From Rhypophila decipiens (lineage: Eukaryota; Ascomycota; Sordariomycetes; Sordariales; Naviculisporaceae), in NCBI GenBank assembly GCA_033297075.1, contig MU858066.1, positions 1 through 64,000 of the forward strand: DNA of 64,000 nt. The letters are read 5' to 3'. Under the pieces are notes generated by a model. It saw only the letters and a list, made by a program, of their open reading frames with translations. It was not told the DNA's origin and searched no databases. Made by a program: the position numbers and the translations under genes. Of this stretch, positions 21,798 to 32,782 are shown one piece after another (the stretch's first letter is position 1; every line of letters starts with the position of its first letter).

Positions 21798-22953
21798 GTG
21801 GTGGAAGAGTTGACCACGTTCACCTACTTCAGGTGGCTGAGGTATGGGTCACCGAGGTGGATAATGTTTGGCGAAATGGTCTGGGTCCCACAAAAAGGAC
21901 ACAGAGAGGAGGATATGCTTTTGCATTGTGTTGACTGTTTTGAACCTGCTTGCGCTGGTTTCTTGTCTTGATTCTCTTGTTATGGGGGGCAGCTTGAAGG
22001 GCTATTACGCCCTCTCTGATCTAACTTTGCGTTGCATCAAGGTGCCTTTTGTTGGCTTTTCAATGTTTTATTTTTTCTTCAATACTTTTAACTAATTAGC
22101 ACATGTATCTTGTTTCATTTTCAGCGCTGGATTATTGACGGGTACTTGAGAGAAATAGTCGACGAGTAGCGAGAAATACCTAGCCGGATAGATGGACCTG
22201 AAATAATCAACTCATTGTTTTGCCTTTGTAATCATTGATATCTTTCACTCAAGAATCTGTGCGTGCTCCTGTCGTTGTCCGTCGTGAGGTTTGTATCTCT
22301 CACATTTGCCGGTTCTGGAAAGGGGCTCGTCATGCCAAGACATTCTATTGGTGGACAACCAGATGGAGGAAATGTGAGGACGTCCCAAGACCTGACAGCC
22401 CGACCTCTGACTGCCGGAAATCACGGCATTCAATTCTCCAAAATTCCCAGATAATGCGGTGAAATAGTCCGTAAGGGGTCTCGTGACCCTCCAAAGGGTC
22501 CCCTCCATTTTTCTGACCGTCGGCGTCAATGATGATCGCTGATGGTTGTGACGAGTGCCCAGACGTTGTTGACGCCCCCTGATTGGTGCTGTGCCACGGC
22601 AACCAGCCAGCTGCAGTGCAACCCGGCTCTGACGCTAGACCCGGGCTGTAACACCTGCCCCCAGCTACAGCGCTCACAGGGCTTACCGGCCTGCTGAATG
22701 ACATCATTTCACAGTCCAAGTTCTTTATGACGATACTTGGCGACAACAGGTTATGAGGCTCGTGGAAGAATGGTGAGACTGTATTTAAGTCTTCGAGAAA
22801 TCTCGAATTCGGTTTGTGAGAAAAAAGTCTCACATCAATTTACCCCGGATTTTCAATTTCGCTTGGCAACTTCAAGATCAGCACTCATCGTGAACTAACT
22901 TGTGTGGAGTAAGGGTTAGGGATAAGAGTGAACAAAACATCCAGTCACTCAAC
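21798..22953. other. Intergenic, promoter of the sugar transporter
   Basis: Left part is probably the 3' UTR of the flavin monooxygenase gene. Right part is the transporter promoter. A GGGTTAGGG word occurs at 22913-22921 and CCCCAG at about 22661. No gene seen. Confidence 0.5.
22782..22788 (+). promoter_or_regulatory. TATA-like element
   Basis: TATTTAA, 166 bases before the transporter ATG. Weak by sequence but at a sensible distance. Confidence 0.3.
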
Positions 22954-24831
22954 ATGGTGCTCGGCAAGAAGTAAGTACACCAACAAGACGATGGTATCTC
23001 CACCAAGGATTACTCACTAATATCTGTTAGGTCCGTCCGCATCAATGGAGCGGACTGCGGCATCGAGGCTCTGTTCCTCGGAGCCATCAGCTCCATGGGC
23101 GGTTTCCTCTTTGGTTATGATACAGGTCAGATCTCGGGCATGCTCCTGTTTTCCGACTTCAAGAACCGCTTTGGGCAGAATGACGACGGCAAGGGCTCCA
23201 AGGAGTTTGTGCCCATCATCCAGTCGCTTTTGGTGTCGCTCATGAGCATTGGTACCCTGCTCGGGGCGTTGTCCTCTTCATAGTAAGTCTTGGCGGTTCA
23301 ACAAGTTGTTTACTTTGATGATAATAAACAACTTGGTGCTGACCGATATGATGATAATAGCACATCCGATCTTTGGGGACGACGAAAGAACCTCAGCTGG
23401 GGCTGTTTCATCTTTGTCATTGGAAGCGTTATCCAAATCGCCGCCGTCGACTCGTGGGTTCACATGATGATGGGTCGATTTGTCGCTGGTCTGGGCATTG
23501 GTATCCTGTCCGTCGGCGTGCCCATGTTCCAGTCCGAGTGCTCTCCCCGGGAAATCAGAGGAGCTGTGGTGGCCACCTACCAGCTCATGATCACCTTTGG
23601 CATCCTCATCTCCAACATTGTCAACTTTGGCGTGCGCGCCTTTGAGGACAATCCGTCCTCGTGGCGTCTCGTCATCGGACTGGGCATTGTCTTTGCCTCC
23701 CCGTTGGGTCTCGGCGTGTTCTTGCTTCCCGAGTCCCCACGCTGGCTGGCAGGCCGACAAGACTGGGATGGTGCCCGCATGTCGATGGCCAGACTCCGAG
23801 GTCTGAAGCACGACCATCGACATCAGCTCGTCGAGGACGACATGAAGGAGATGCGCACCGTTCTGGACAAGGAACGTCTTGCCGCCGCCGGAACCTGGAA
23901 GGAATGCTTCATCCCCAAGAAGAACGGCGTGCCCAAGCAGGTCTACCGCACCATCCTCGGAGTTGCCCTGCAGTTCCTTCAGCAGTGGACCGGTGTCAAC
24001 TACTTCTTCTATTATGGTGCGACCATCTTTGAGTCGGCCGGCATTGATGATCCTATCCGCACTCAGCTCATTCTGGGTACTATCAACGTTGCCATGACCT
24101 TCTTTGGTCTGTACGTCGTTGAGCGCTTTGGACGCCGCATGCCCTTGTTCATCGGCGCCATCTGGCAGGCTGCCTGGCTTGCAGTATTTGCTGCGATGGG
24201 CACCGCCGTCAATCCCGAGGAGAATTCGGCTTCTGGAATCGTCATGATTGTGGCCGCTGCCATGTTTATTGCTTCTTTTGCCGCTACTTGGGGTCCCATC
24301 ATCTGGGTCGTCATTGGCGAGACTTTTCCCCTCCGCACCCGTGCCAAACAGGCGTCTCTGGCTACGGCTGCCAACTGGCTTGGAAATTGTGAGTTTACAT
24401 CCATTTTCTAGTTGCCTATATGAAGATAAGTAATTCATCTGCTAACACATGTCCCAGTCATGCTCTCCTTCCTCACCCCTCTCGCCACAGACGGCATCTC
24501 GTACGCCTACGGCTTCGTATTCGTCGGCACCAACATCGTGGCCGCCATTGTGGTCTACTTCTTCCTCTACGAGTCGGTCAGTCTCAGTCTCGAGAACGTC
24601 GACTACATGTACAGCCTGCCCGACCTCAAGCCGTGGACGTCTTCCAAGTGGATCCCCGAGGGTTATCACACGCGCATGAAGCGTGATGACGCCCACTTTG
24701 CTCGGCGCGCGGCTGAGGATGATGAGCGCACGCAAGTCGCGAGCGGTCGGCCAAGCAGGGCTGTTGATGACGAGAAGTTGGCCAAGCGATCTAGCGAGGG
24801 CCCAAGGGAGTCGCGTGAAGAGAGAGTTTGA
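22954..24831 (+). CDS. MFS hexose/sugar transporter
   Basis: Four exons: 22954-22970, 23031-23282, 23361-24388 and 24458-24831; 556 residues. A very short first exon (MVLGK plus two bases) precedes TM1. Sugar-porter signatures are all present: GGFLFGYDTGQISGM after TM1, DLWGRRK between TM2 and TM3, GRFVAGLGIGILSVGVPMFQSE in TM4, PESPRWL after TM6, QFLQQWTGVNYFFYYG in TM7 and a VERFGRR loop. Twelve membrane spans are expected. The last 90 residues are cytosolic, hydrophilic and rich in Arg, Glu and Ser. By pattern it is a low-affinity hexose permease of the plasma membrane. Sugar specificity cannot be read from the sequence. Confidence 0.93.
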
Positions 24832-25595
24832 ATGTTAAAATTTACTTGGGAATGTAAAGCGGGGCGTTGGTGTTGGGAACTGAATGTAAGATACTGGCGT
24901 TTATGGGGTTGGATGGATTCATGGCTATGTGCCACTAGTTACGAATTTACGACTGATCAAGAAAAGATTTTAATTTGCGAAGAAATCGTAATGTCTAACC
25001 CTAACTATGGTGCTAAGCTAACCCCCACACAGTTCTTGTAAAATGACATCCGTATCTGAACTGTGTAACGCCAAGGGTGGATGATTCAGCGCCATGTACG
25101 CTCAACCTTTTTCGGGACCAGCCAAGGCTTGTGATTTGCTTACCATATATTACCATGAACTTACAAAGGCTGTAGTTATGAGCACTAGACTCGGCCAACA
25201 TGGGACTTGCTCAGTAATGACTTGATCCTCTTCCCTTGCCCTGGGGTGGCACAGCATCTTTATCCCAGTCGGATGGGCTACAGTTACCTCGGACCATGAT
25301 ACCCAGTTGTTTGATTGCTCGAAACGGAAATGTCAGCCTAACTGGTGTTGTGCCCATGTTGCCATGGTATTAGGAACTAGTCACTGATGGGAAGACGATA
25401 CTATGCAGTCTGCGGATCCTGGCTAGAGAGAGATCCCAGATGATGGGTATAAAGTCGGGGGCATTCGTCGATCAGTAGTAGCTGAGAGTTCTCACACATC
25501 AATCAACAGGGCTCATACTTGGAAGCCTATTTACATCTGATCTGCGTTCATTGTTCAGCAGAACAAAAACTCAAGAGAACAAAAACATCATCACA
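24832..25595. other. Intergenic
   Basis: No gene seen. A TAACCCTAA word lies near 24997. Confidence 0.5.
25448..25454 (+). promoter_or_regulatory. TATA box
   Basis: TATAAAG, 142 bases before the ATG of the DUF3237 gene. Confidence 0.45.
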
Positions 25596-26321
25596 ATGCG
25601 TTCCATCATCTTCACCACCGTCTACTTGTGCCTTTCGCTGGCTGGGCTCGCCTCGGCCGCCCCCAAGAAGCCCTCAGGCCCTCCTGCTGCTCCTGGCCTG
25701 TCATATCTCTACACCCTCAACGTCACCGCCGGCGTGACTTACCCCGTCGGGCCAGGACCCAGAGGTACCCGAGTCGTCCTCACAATCAATGGAGGCAACT
25801 TTGCAGGACCAAAGTTGAAGGGTAAGCACTCCACCATGTCAAATCTTCAATTCCCAAGCGAACAAGACAACCAACTGAAAAAAAAAAAAAAAAAAAAAAA
25901 AAAGGCAATCTAATGCCCGTCGGCGGGGACTTTGCCCTCCTAGACGCCAACAATCCGGACCCGAACAAGGTTTTCACCCCAGATGTCAAGATGGTCCTCG
26001 AGACACACGACGGGCAGTACATCTACAAGCACTTTACGGGCGAGATGCAGGAGAACGGAGACACGCTTATCCGTGTGGGCTTTGAGACGGGCAGTGAGAA
26101 GTACTATTGGCTTAATAGCGTGGTTGGGGTCGGTACTGTCAAGAGGCTGTTGCCTTTTCCTAGTGACTTGTTGACTTTTGATATTTGGAAGGTGAGATTT
26201 ATCCTTCTTTGTCTGACTGATTCTTTGCTGGCCTGCTTGTTTATGGGGCCGTCTTTCAATGGTAATGGCTAACGTGTTGAATCTCTGATCCGTCTAGGTC
26301 GAGCTTCCCAAAAGCAAGTGA
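25596..26321 (+). CDS. Secreted DUF3237 (UPF0311) family protein
   Basis: Three exons: 25596-25821, 25905-26191 and 26298-26321; 178 residues. The signal peptide runs MRSIIFTTVYLCLSLAGLASA and cleaves at about Ala22. The mature part starts Pro/Lys-rich, then matches the DUF3237 pattern: GPRGTRVVLTINGGNFAGP, then a KGNLMPVGGDFALLD junction, and LETHDGQYIYKHFTGEM. This family forms a single beta-barrel-like domain of about 150 residues with unproven biochemical role; some members sit in aromatic degradation or secondary-metabolism gene groups. A secreted form is notable. Intron 1 ends with 26 consecutive A before the 3' splice site. The last exon codes for only seven residues (VELPKSK). Confidence 0.82.
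25878..25903 (+). repeat. Poly-A tract of 26 bases inside intron 1 of the DUF3237 gene
   Basis: An uninterrupted A26 run ends directly at the AG acceptor; the usual pyrimidine stretch before the splice site is absent. Confidence 0.9.
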
Positions 26322-26583
26322 TTTTTTCCGGTTTGGGATTAAAAACACGCAGGTTCCGGGTCACGGAAATGGAGAGGAAGAGTGATATTTCGTACCTTTT
26401 GGCACGAACATTTTAGGAAAGAAAGCACACACACACATTATCTAATACGAAAACATCTAACTAATACGAAAAGAACATTATTTTGAGAGGTGATGCACGC
26501 AACGATACATACCATATCATCCATCACCACATGACAACCCCATCACTGCCTCCTCGAGATGTCCAAAGCCATTCATCCAGCAT

Positions 26584-27478
26584 CTACTTCTTCCCACCAC
26601 ACTTGTCAGCCTTCTCAGCTTCCTCAATCCTCCTATCGGCCCTCTTATACCCCTCCTCGCCCTTCAACCTCTCCAAATAGGCCCAAAGCTTGGGATACTT
26701 GGCATGAATACTCGCATCGACCTTGCCAATCCGGTCCTTAGTCAACTGAAGCGGAAAGGTCAGCAGAATATCCGCCGGCGTGAGATGACTCCCGCAGATA
26801 TACCCCCCTCCGTCAGGCGCCGTCTCGAGCTGCTTCTCCAGAAATGCGAGATCGGTGTTGATGTGCGGAATGACAAATGCCGAAAAGAATTTGCTCGCCA
26901 CAAAGGACGTGATTGGCCTGACGGGGAAGGGCATCTTGTTCGACTTCATAATGTCGAGGACGATAGAGACGAGCAATGACGGCTGGAGGGATCCCTCGGG
27001 GTAGTGCAGAAAGTACTGATACCGGAGGTACGACTCGGTCTCGCCGCCCAGTTGGCCTTCTTGGCCCGGCTTCCAGCGCTGGGGGATGAGAGTGGGGTTG
27101 GGGCTGGATTTGGCAAAGTGTTCGGTCAGGTATTGCATTATGAAGCCGCTTTCTGCTAGGACGAGGGGTTTCTCTCCGTTGTTGATGGAGGGCGATTGGA
27201 TGGTCACGATGGGGGCTTTGCCGAGGGGGTGGATTTCTTGGAGTTCGGGGGGCGCCATCATGTCCTTGTCTCGGTAGAAGATGGCTGTCTCGTAGTCTAG
27301 GTGGAGTTCTTCGAGGAGCCAGATTAGACGCTGGGCTCGGGATTCATTGAGCCTTTGTTGGGGCAGTTGCGTGTTAGCGGTCAATTATTTTGGCATTTCT
27401 TCGGCGTGGGGTTGGAGCAGTGATTACATACCAGTAGACCTTGATCTTGGGCTGGTCTTTCTTGTCGGTGGAGGCCAT
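26584..27478 (-). CDS. Glutathione S-transferase, Gtt1-like
   Basis: Two exons, 27432-27478 and 26584-27352; 271 residues. The short first exon gives MASTDKKDQPKIKVYW and joins in frame to LNESRAQRLIWLLEELHLDYE. This is the start of the thioredoxin-like N-domain and closely resembles yeast Gtt1. IHPLGKAPIV carries the cis-Pro, and LAESGFIMQYL the ES glutathione-binding pair. The C-terminal half is helical. The enzyme would conjugate glutathione to electrophiles or act as a peroxidase in the cytosol or at the ER. It ends in a Lys-rich tail. The start is fixed by the need for the first beta strand. It lies convergent to the DUF3237 gene. Confidence 0.88.
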
Positions 27479-28319
27479 CTTTTTGTTGGTGGTAAAGGAG
27501 CTTTGAGAATGATTCACCGTCTGGAATCGATGATGCGCTGCTGCTGGCTGACGTCGTGGTAGAGGCGACGGTGCTGAAAGCGCTGTGAAGCGAATGAGAA
27601 TTGGGCTTTTTGACAAGATGCTTGTCTTGAAGGGGTTCATATGAGGTAAAGGTGTGAAAGTCTGGTTTGTCTTGTTGCTTGCAGGAGTTTAGAGATGGGG
27701 GGACGCCCCGTTTTATAACAAAACAACGGGCATGTGAAGTTGTCCGTCTGACGTTCACGATCGCTCTCGCTTTCGTTCTCAGCTGAACAACTCACTGAGT
27801 CCGAGCCCTGAACAGGATTCGGCACAGCACCCGCGCGGGATGCAAAGTCGATATTTCCCGACCTGAGACACTTTCACGAAGTGGGAATCACCTCCAAGTA
27901 GCACCACTATTCGACAATATTCGTTCAACAGTTTCGTATCTCATTTCCTTTCTCGGTGATAACTCGTCTCGTTACCAAACCGGACAAAGGGCATTCCGAT
28001 CTTATGAAGCCTCAGTTGACAGAAATGTTCTTGCGGTCTCGCACTCGCTTACTCTTCCTGATTAGGTAAGGTCAATGACGTTGTTGCTCTTGGCAGTCAC
28101 TCCAGTCTCCAAACCACCTCAGTCCACCTGCACACATCGCCAACCTCGCTGTCGTCAAATTCGGCTTGGTCATGTGGAAAATCAGGCCAAAGTGGTCATT
28201 GATTAGTAATTATGACAACTGTGTTGAGACAGGTGCTTGTGCTTTTGATGGTGCCTTTCCTTGCGTACATTTCATTGCAACAGGCTTCATTATGCCAAGA
28301 CATCTTGCGCCCCTTTGCG
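27479..28319. other. Promoter side of the GST gene and 3' side of the FAD monooxygenase gene
   Basis: No supported gene. Minus-strand ORFs at 27374-27825 are frame shadows of the GST first exon, intron and leader. Confidence 0.5.
27711..27717 (-). promoter_or_regulatory. TATA box of the GST gene
   Basis: TATAAAA on the minus strand, 233 bases before the ATG at 27478. Confidence 0.45.
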
Positions 28320-30317
28320 CTATACCTGAGGTATCAGAAAGCCGTCGAAAAATTCCGATACACTCGTCGGGTTCTCAATAACTTCCTCGAGAGAAGCAAC
28401 TTTGGCGACATCTGGAGATGATGCAAGTTAGTCTCTAATCTTTATGCCATTCAGAAAGCAGACCTCTGCTACTCACATTGATCTGGCCGGACAATCACCA
28501 AAGCACCGCGCTTTGGATCGACACCATACTCTTTGTAAGCATGACCGTGGCCCGAGTTGTAGCTTTCGTCGTCAACGTATGTCTTTGTGAGACCTGTTTG
28601 TATCATATTGTTAGCTTCAGTCAGACGATTAGACTGCCATGTCACTTACACTTCAGGCCCCATTTCCCAGTCGCGGGCGTAAAGAAGTCGGGAATCTGGT
28701 CCTGCTCGACCTTTCTCCTATCAGACGCAAGAACCAGCACGCGGTCAATCACACCGTCTGGGTACGAGTTGGCAGGTGTGTATCGTTTGGCAGTGTCGGC
28801 CAAAATGCTCGAGACCTTTTCTAGCTTCTTTCCGCTCTCTTCGTCGAGAATATCACCTCCAAAGACAACCAAGTACCATGCGCCAGTGGCCGGTAACCCC
28901 TTGACCAACTGCACCGCCTTGGCATCGCAGAACCGAACAACCTGTGCGCTAGGGAATCGTCGTCCGACGGGAACCTTGGATGCCATCTCTTGGTCCTTTG
29001 TGCCCTCCCCGAAGCTGATGATGGGCGACTTGTCATACTGGATCGCCTGGCCGGCGGTATATCTGCCAGCCTTGACGAATTGCTCGGCAAACTCGTCAGC
29101 CGATATCCCATGCTCCTGCCGATACTTCGAGTTGAACAGCTTTGTAAAATGTCTGTCAAAGTCAATGAGCTCGTTCGCTGTCCTCTCGCGCTCGATGAGA
29201 TACGTCTCGACAAGGGACGGCTTTGCGAGGCCACGGAGGATCATTCCCAGTTTCCAGCCGATATTGTGTCCATCTTGCAAGCTTACGTTCATGCCCTGGC
29301 CCGCCTTTGGTGAATGGGTGTGGCAGGCGTCTCCTGTGAGGAAGACTCGGTGGTCCTTGTGGAAGAAATCGGCCAGTCTCTGTCCAATGGCATAAGCGGA
29401 CCACCATGCCGTCTCGACAAAGTCCATCTTGTAGGGGCTGAAGATTTGGCGTGCCCGGTCGTGCAAGCCCTCAAGGGTCACATCGCTGACTTTTGTGCCC
29501 GATGGGAGCTCGATGTAAAAGCGAACCATGGAGTCACCCTCGCGTGGGATGACGAGGATATTGCCCGTCGCAGCGTTGATGACAGCCTTTTTGCGGATGT
29601 CGGGAAAGTCGGTCTTGACATAGATGTCCATGACGCCCCATACTGCATCGCTGCTGTCACCGACCATCTTGTAGCCAAGTGACCTCCGGACTGTGCTATG
29701 TGCACCATCGCAGCCCTTGTCGTTGTCAGCAGCCGCGCCTTAATATCATGGTGCCCAGAACGGTATTCACTTACCAATGCGTATTTTGCCTTGTACGTCT
29801 TTGCAACGCCATCCTTTGTGATAACGTCTACCTCGACAGCATTCGCGGCAGCATCATTGACTTTGGACTCGTCCACCCGGACCGCCTTGACTTCGCAGCC
29901 ATACTCAATGGGTGGCGGTACAGCGCTCGACTTTTGCAAGTCGCCAATCAGCAACTCGTTGAGTCTGGCCTGGTTCAGAATCACATGCGGCTGGTGGCTG
30001 ATCTCGGTCTCTTTATCAGCGGCGTAATGTCCTCTCCGGATGCCCCCAGATTTATCGTCTGCTGGCGGTGACCAAAAGGCCAGCTCGAGAACGTGATAGG
30101 ATTCCCGCAGCAGGTCCTCGGCCAGGCCAAAGCTGTCGAATATCTCGACGGTGCGTGTCTGGACACCATCGGCCTGGCCAATCTTTAGCGGACCGTCACG
30201 CCGCTCGATGATTTTGTAGTTGATGCCGAAGCGAGAGAGCCAGACGGCGGCGCAGAGCCCGGCCGAACCACTGCCGCAGATGAGGACGTCGACTTGTTCC
30301 GGATCGGAGGCAGCCAT
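28320..30317 (-). CDS. FAD-dependent phenol 2-monooxygenase-like hydroxylase
   Basis: Four exons: 29775-30317, 28650-29715, 28477-28593 and 28320-28411; 605 residues. The start is MAASDPEQVDVLICGSGSAG, with the FAD GxGxxG motif at residues 15-20. The DG motif GCDGAHSTVRR comes right after the first intron (residue 182 on). The GD motif FLTGDACHTHSPKAGQGMN lies near 309-327, followed by LQDGHNIGWKL. The C-terminal 200 residues match the thioredoxin-like dimerisation domain of phenol hydroxylases (YDKSPII, VGRRFPSAQV, DQIPDFFTP, GHAYKEYGVD, VIVRPDQY). This family hydroxylates phenolic rings using NADPH and O2 in the cytosol. The substrate is unknown. An upstream in-frame ATG at 30422 would add 35 unrelated residues and is rejected. 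Shares a divergent spacer with the DUF924 gene. Confidence 0.9.
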
Positions 30318-31130
30318 GATGTCGTGCTGTGGATACTTTAACGGGTGGGTCTTGGGAGGAGCCGTGATCCCTTTCGTAGAAATGGCAAGGATAGAGTTCA
30401 AGATTAAGAACAAGTCATGCAAGAGAGTAGAACAGAGTTATCAAACTCGACCTCGACGTCACAGTAGCATTCTTAAGAAGTCGAGACAAGACGTGCAGCA
30501 GAAGGAAGCAATTCTTGGCCCAAAGCCAAGAGTGGATTAGATGCATCTGCCGAAGCCGTCCATGTCGGTCCGAAATGCTTGTCTGGAGTGGCTAGTCCGG
30601 AGAAAGGGGGTGGTGAGGATCCAGAGCGGAGCGCCGAGCGGAGAACTCGACAACGTCCATCGGAGACATGGAACCGGAACATCCAGATGCAGGTTCCCGC
30701 CCCCGCAGACAGCAACAGCAGAGAGTGAACAGACACATGGCGCCTTTCGGCCCTCGCGTCCTCGGTCCAAGCCGGACTTGGCGGATGGACTAACTTATTC
30801 CCGATTCTCTCTTGGGTTATATAGTCTCCTGCCTCCGACAAACTTGTTGATGTGCCGGTCACGGAAGTCCGGGGAACAACGGAACAGAAAGGAGGGGACC
30901 CTTACTGTAGAAGCACCAATTGTACTACCTGCAGCGAATAACATCACATTGAACACTGGCAGAATGCTGACAATACTGGACATTGCCTGCCGTACAGTGA
31001 GTGCTGCTGCTGCGCAACAAGTAGGTCGGAAGTTCGGCGGAACCCCGCACTACGACACTTCACCAAACACCCAACACATTGAATGGCAAACGACGAGTGA
31101 TTCCACTCTCAACTCATCACAATACGCATC
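30318..31130. other. Divergent promoter region, FAD monooxygenase and DUF924 genes
   Basis: No supported gene. A TATATAG word at about 30817 faces the DUF924 gene but is 310 bases from its ATG. Confidence 0.5.
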
Positions 31131-32054
31131 ATGGGCGGCGGTCCCTATTTTCCGCACGAACAGGAGCTCGGGCACCTTCTTACCCCAGAGCTCTTCTCAT
31201 GCCTCGTACAAGCACGAATGCCCTACCCAAAACACGGCTCCATCAACTTCTCCCATTTCGGCCGTGACATCTTCCTCGAGGATCCCGTAGGTACCCAAGT
31301 TCGAGACAAGGTCCTGCCCGCCCTCGTCGCCCTCAGCAAGATCGGCCTGGAGCACATGCCCGATCTGATGGCGGCCTATCTGCCGCCTCCGACCGATGAC
31401 TCTTTCCCGGAGCAATGTCTAGGTCTGTTGCTCCTCTTGGACCACTTTCCCCGGCTTTTGCTTCGGGGCATGGATGCACGATGGACGTACGGATACTTTG
31501 ATGTCATTTCGCAACATGTAGCCCGGATATGGATCTCGTTGCCTGCGGATCAGCGCCCCGATAGTTGGGAGAGATGGCAAGCCGGCGTGGGCTTGGATTA
31601 CTGGATCGGAGTGCGGTTCTGGTTCGGGACTCCGTTTGTGCATTCTGAGCAATTGCAGGCCATCGCGGTGAAGTTTACCGACGAGACGAGACGGCGGGTT
31701 GAGCAGGTCACGGGAAAGAAAGACCCGTATCGCGAAAAACGGGACGATGTTCTCTCGGATATCTATGGGTTTCCCCGCGAGTACCGGAAAGGGCCGCCTC
31801 AGGGAGATGACGTGACGAGGGAGAGCTGGACGTTTTGGATGGGCATGTTGATGGACATTCACAAGCCGATTATTGACTCGTTTGGACGGTATCCGTACCT
31901 GAACGCTGTCTTGGGGAGACAATCGAGCGATGAGGAGAAGGCATATGTCGAAAAGACGGGCCACTTTGGGGAGGTGGGACCTGATGTGGCCAAAAGGATC
32001 TTGGAGGACATCAAGAATGGGAGGTGGACTCGGCTGGGCGATGAACAGGCCTGA
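31131..32054 (+). CDS. DUF924 family protein
   Basis: Single exon, 307 residues. Family features of DUF924 (TPR-like helical fold): FPEQCLGLLLLLDHFPRLLLRG near residue 94, where the LxLDxxPR core is typical, and a C-terminal FGRYPYLNAVLGRQSSDEEKAYV block matching the FGRFPHRNxxLGRxST signature. The middle is longer than in bacterial members (about 190-200 residues), which is common in fungi. The molecular role is unknown; it is probably a soluble cytosolic protein. The start at 31131 is the only ATG before the conserved part. It is divergently paired with the phenol-hydroxylase-like gene. Confidence 0.8.
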   Translation: MGGGPYFPHEQELGHLLTPELFSCLVQARMPYPKHGSINFSHFGRDIFLEDPVGTQVRDKVLPALVALSKIGLEHMPDLMAAYLPPPTDDSFPEQCLGLLLLLDHFPRLLLRGMDARWTYGYFDVISQHVARIWISLPADQRPDSWERWQAGVGLDYWIGVRFWFGTPFVHSEQLQAIAVKFTDETRRRVEQVTGKKDPYREKRDDVLSDIYGFPREYRKGPPQGDDVTRESWTFWMGMLMDIHKPIIDSFGRYPYLNAVLGRQSSDEEKAYVEKTGHFGEVGPDVAKRILEDIKNGRWTRLGDEQA

Positions 32055-32782
32055 GCTGCAAGTGTTCGGATCGGATGCATGTCGGTCTGTTTGCTGCCGT
32101 CTGTTTGCTGCTACATGCAGGTCTTCAGGGAAGTGGATTAACTCACCGTCACATGTGAAGGTGAAAAGAGAGGAAGAAAGTCAGGCTCATTCCGTCCTCG
32201 AGGGCACCGGTATATTGACTTGACTGGGTGCTTAAAAAGCTTACCAAGCCATCATGACCATTTCCCCGGTTTCTTGTTCTAACGAGCCAGTATTTACGTC
32301 GAGGGTTGGGGGACTTTTGTGTGCCTCACCTCAGCTCGTATTACTGGCGGAATAAGCCCCCAAATCGAGATTGGCGGATATGCAAGCCACATGTCATTGA
32401 TCTATACCAAGCAGGCAGACGGCATTGCTCTCGAGTGTAGTAATATACTTCGGCGGAGGATTTTGCTTGATTATGTGCTGAAACGGTCTCATGGCACTGT
32501 ACCAGCGGCAGCGGGACTTAGAAGCGCATATGCTTCACCCCTGTGGCACAGGGTGGTATTTAATATACTCATGATCCTCCCAAGACCACACGCCACGGAC
32601 GGGAGGCAAGTGGACATATCTGGTCTATAGGCTTATGTTGGCGTGTTCCCGGGGTCTGGAACTCTGGAAGGGTCATGTACGCCGAGACGGGAATGCCTTG
32701 ATATCAGTCATCATCCCTTCCAGACCTCTACTTCTTTTACCCCGCCCTCACCTGCCTTTCCTCTTCATCACCGACAGGATCA
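32055..32782. other. Intergenic, promoter of the P450 gene
   Basis: No supported gene. A TATTTAATATA word at about 32559 may serve as TATA region. Confidence 0.45.

Noticed and set aside
21868..22095. 75-codon hydrophobic ORF after the flavin monooxygenase
   Set aside because: Starts with TTG and lies in the probable 3' UTR; no support as a gene.
23278..24438. 386-codon minus-strand ORF
   Set aside because: Antisense shadow of exon 3 of the sugar transporter.
28478..29395. 305-codon plus-strand ORF
   Set aside because: Antisense shadow of the phenol-hydroxylase-like gene, which has clear FAD motifs on the minus strand.
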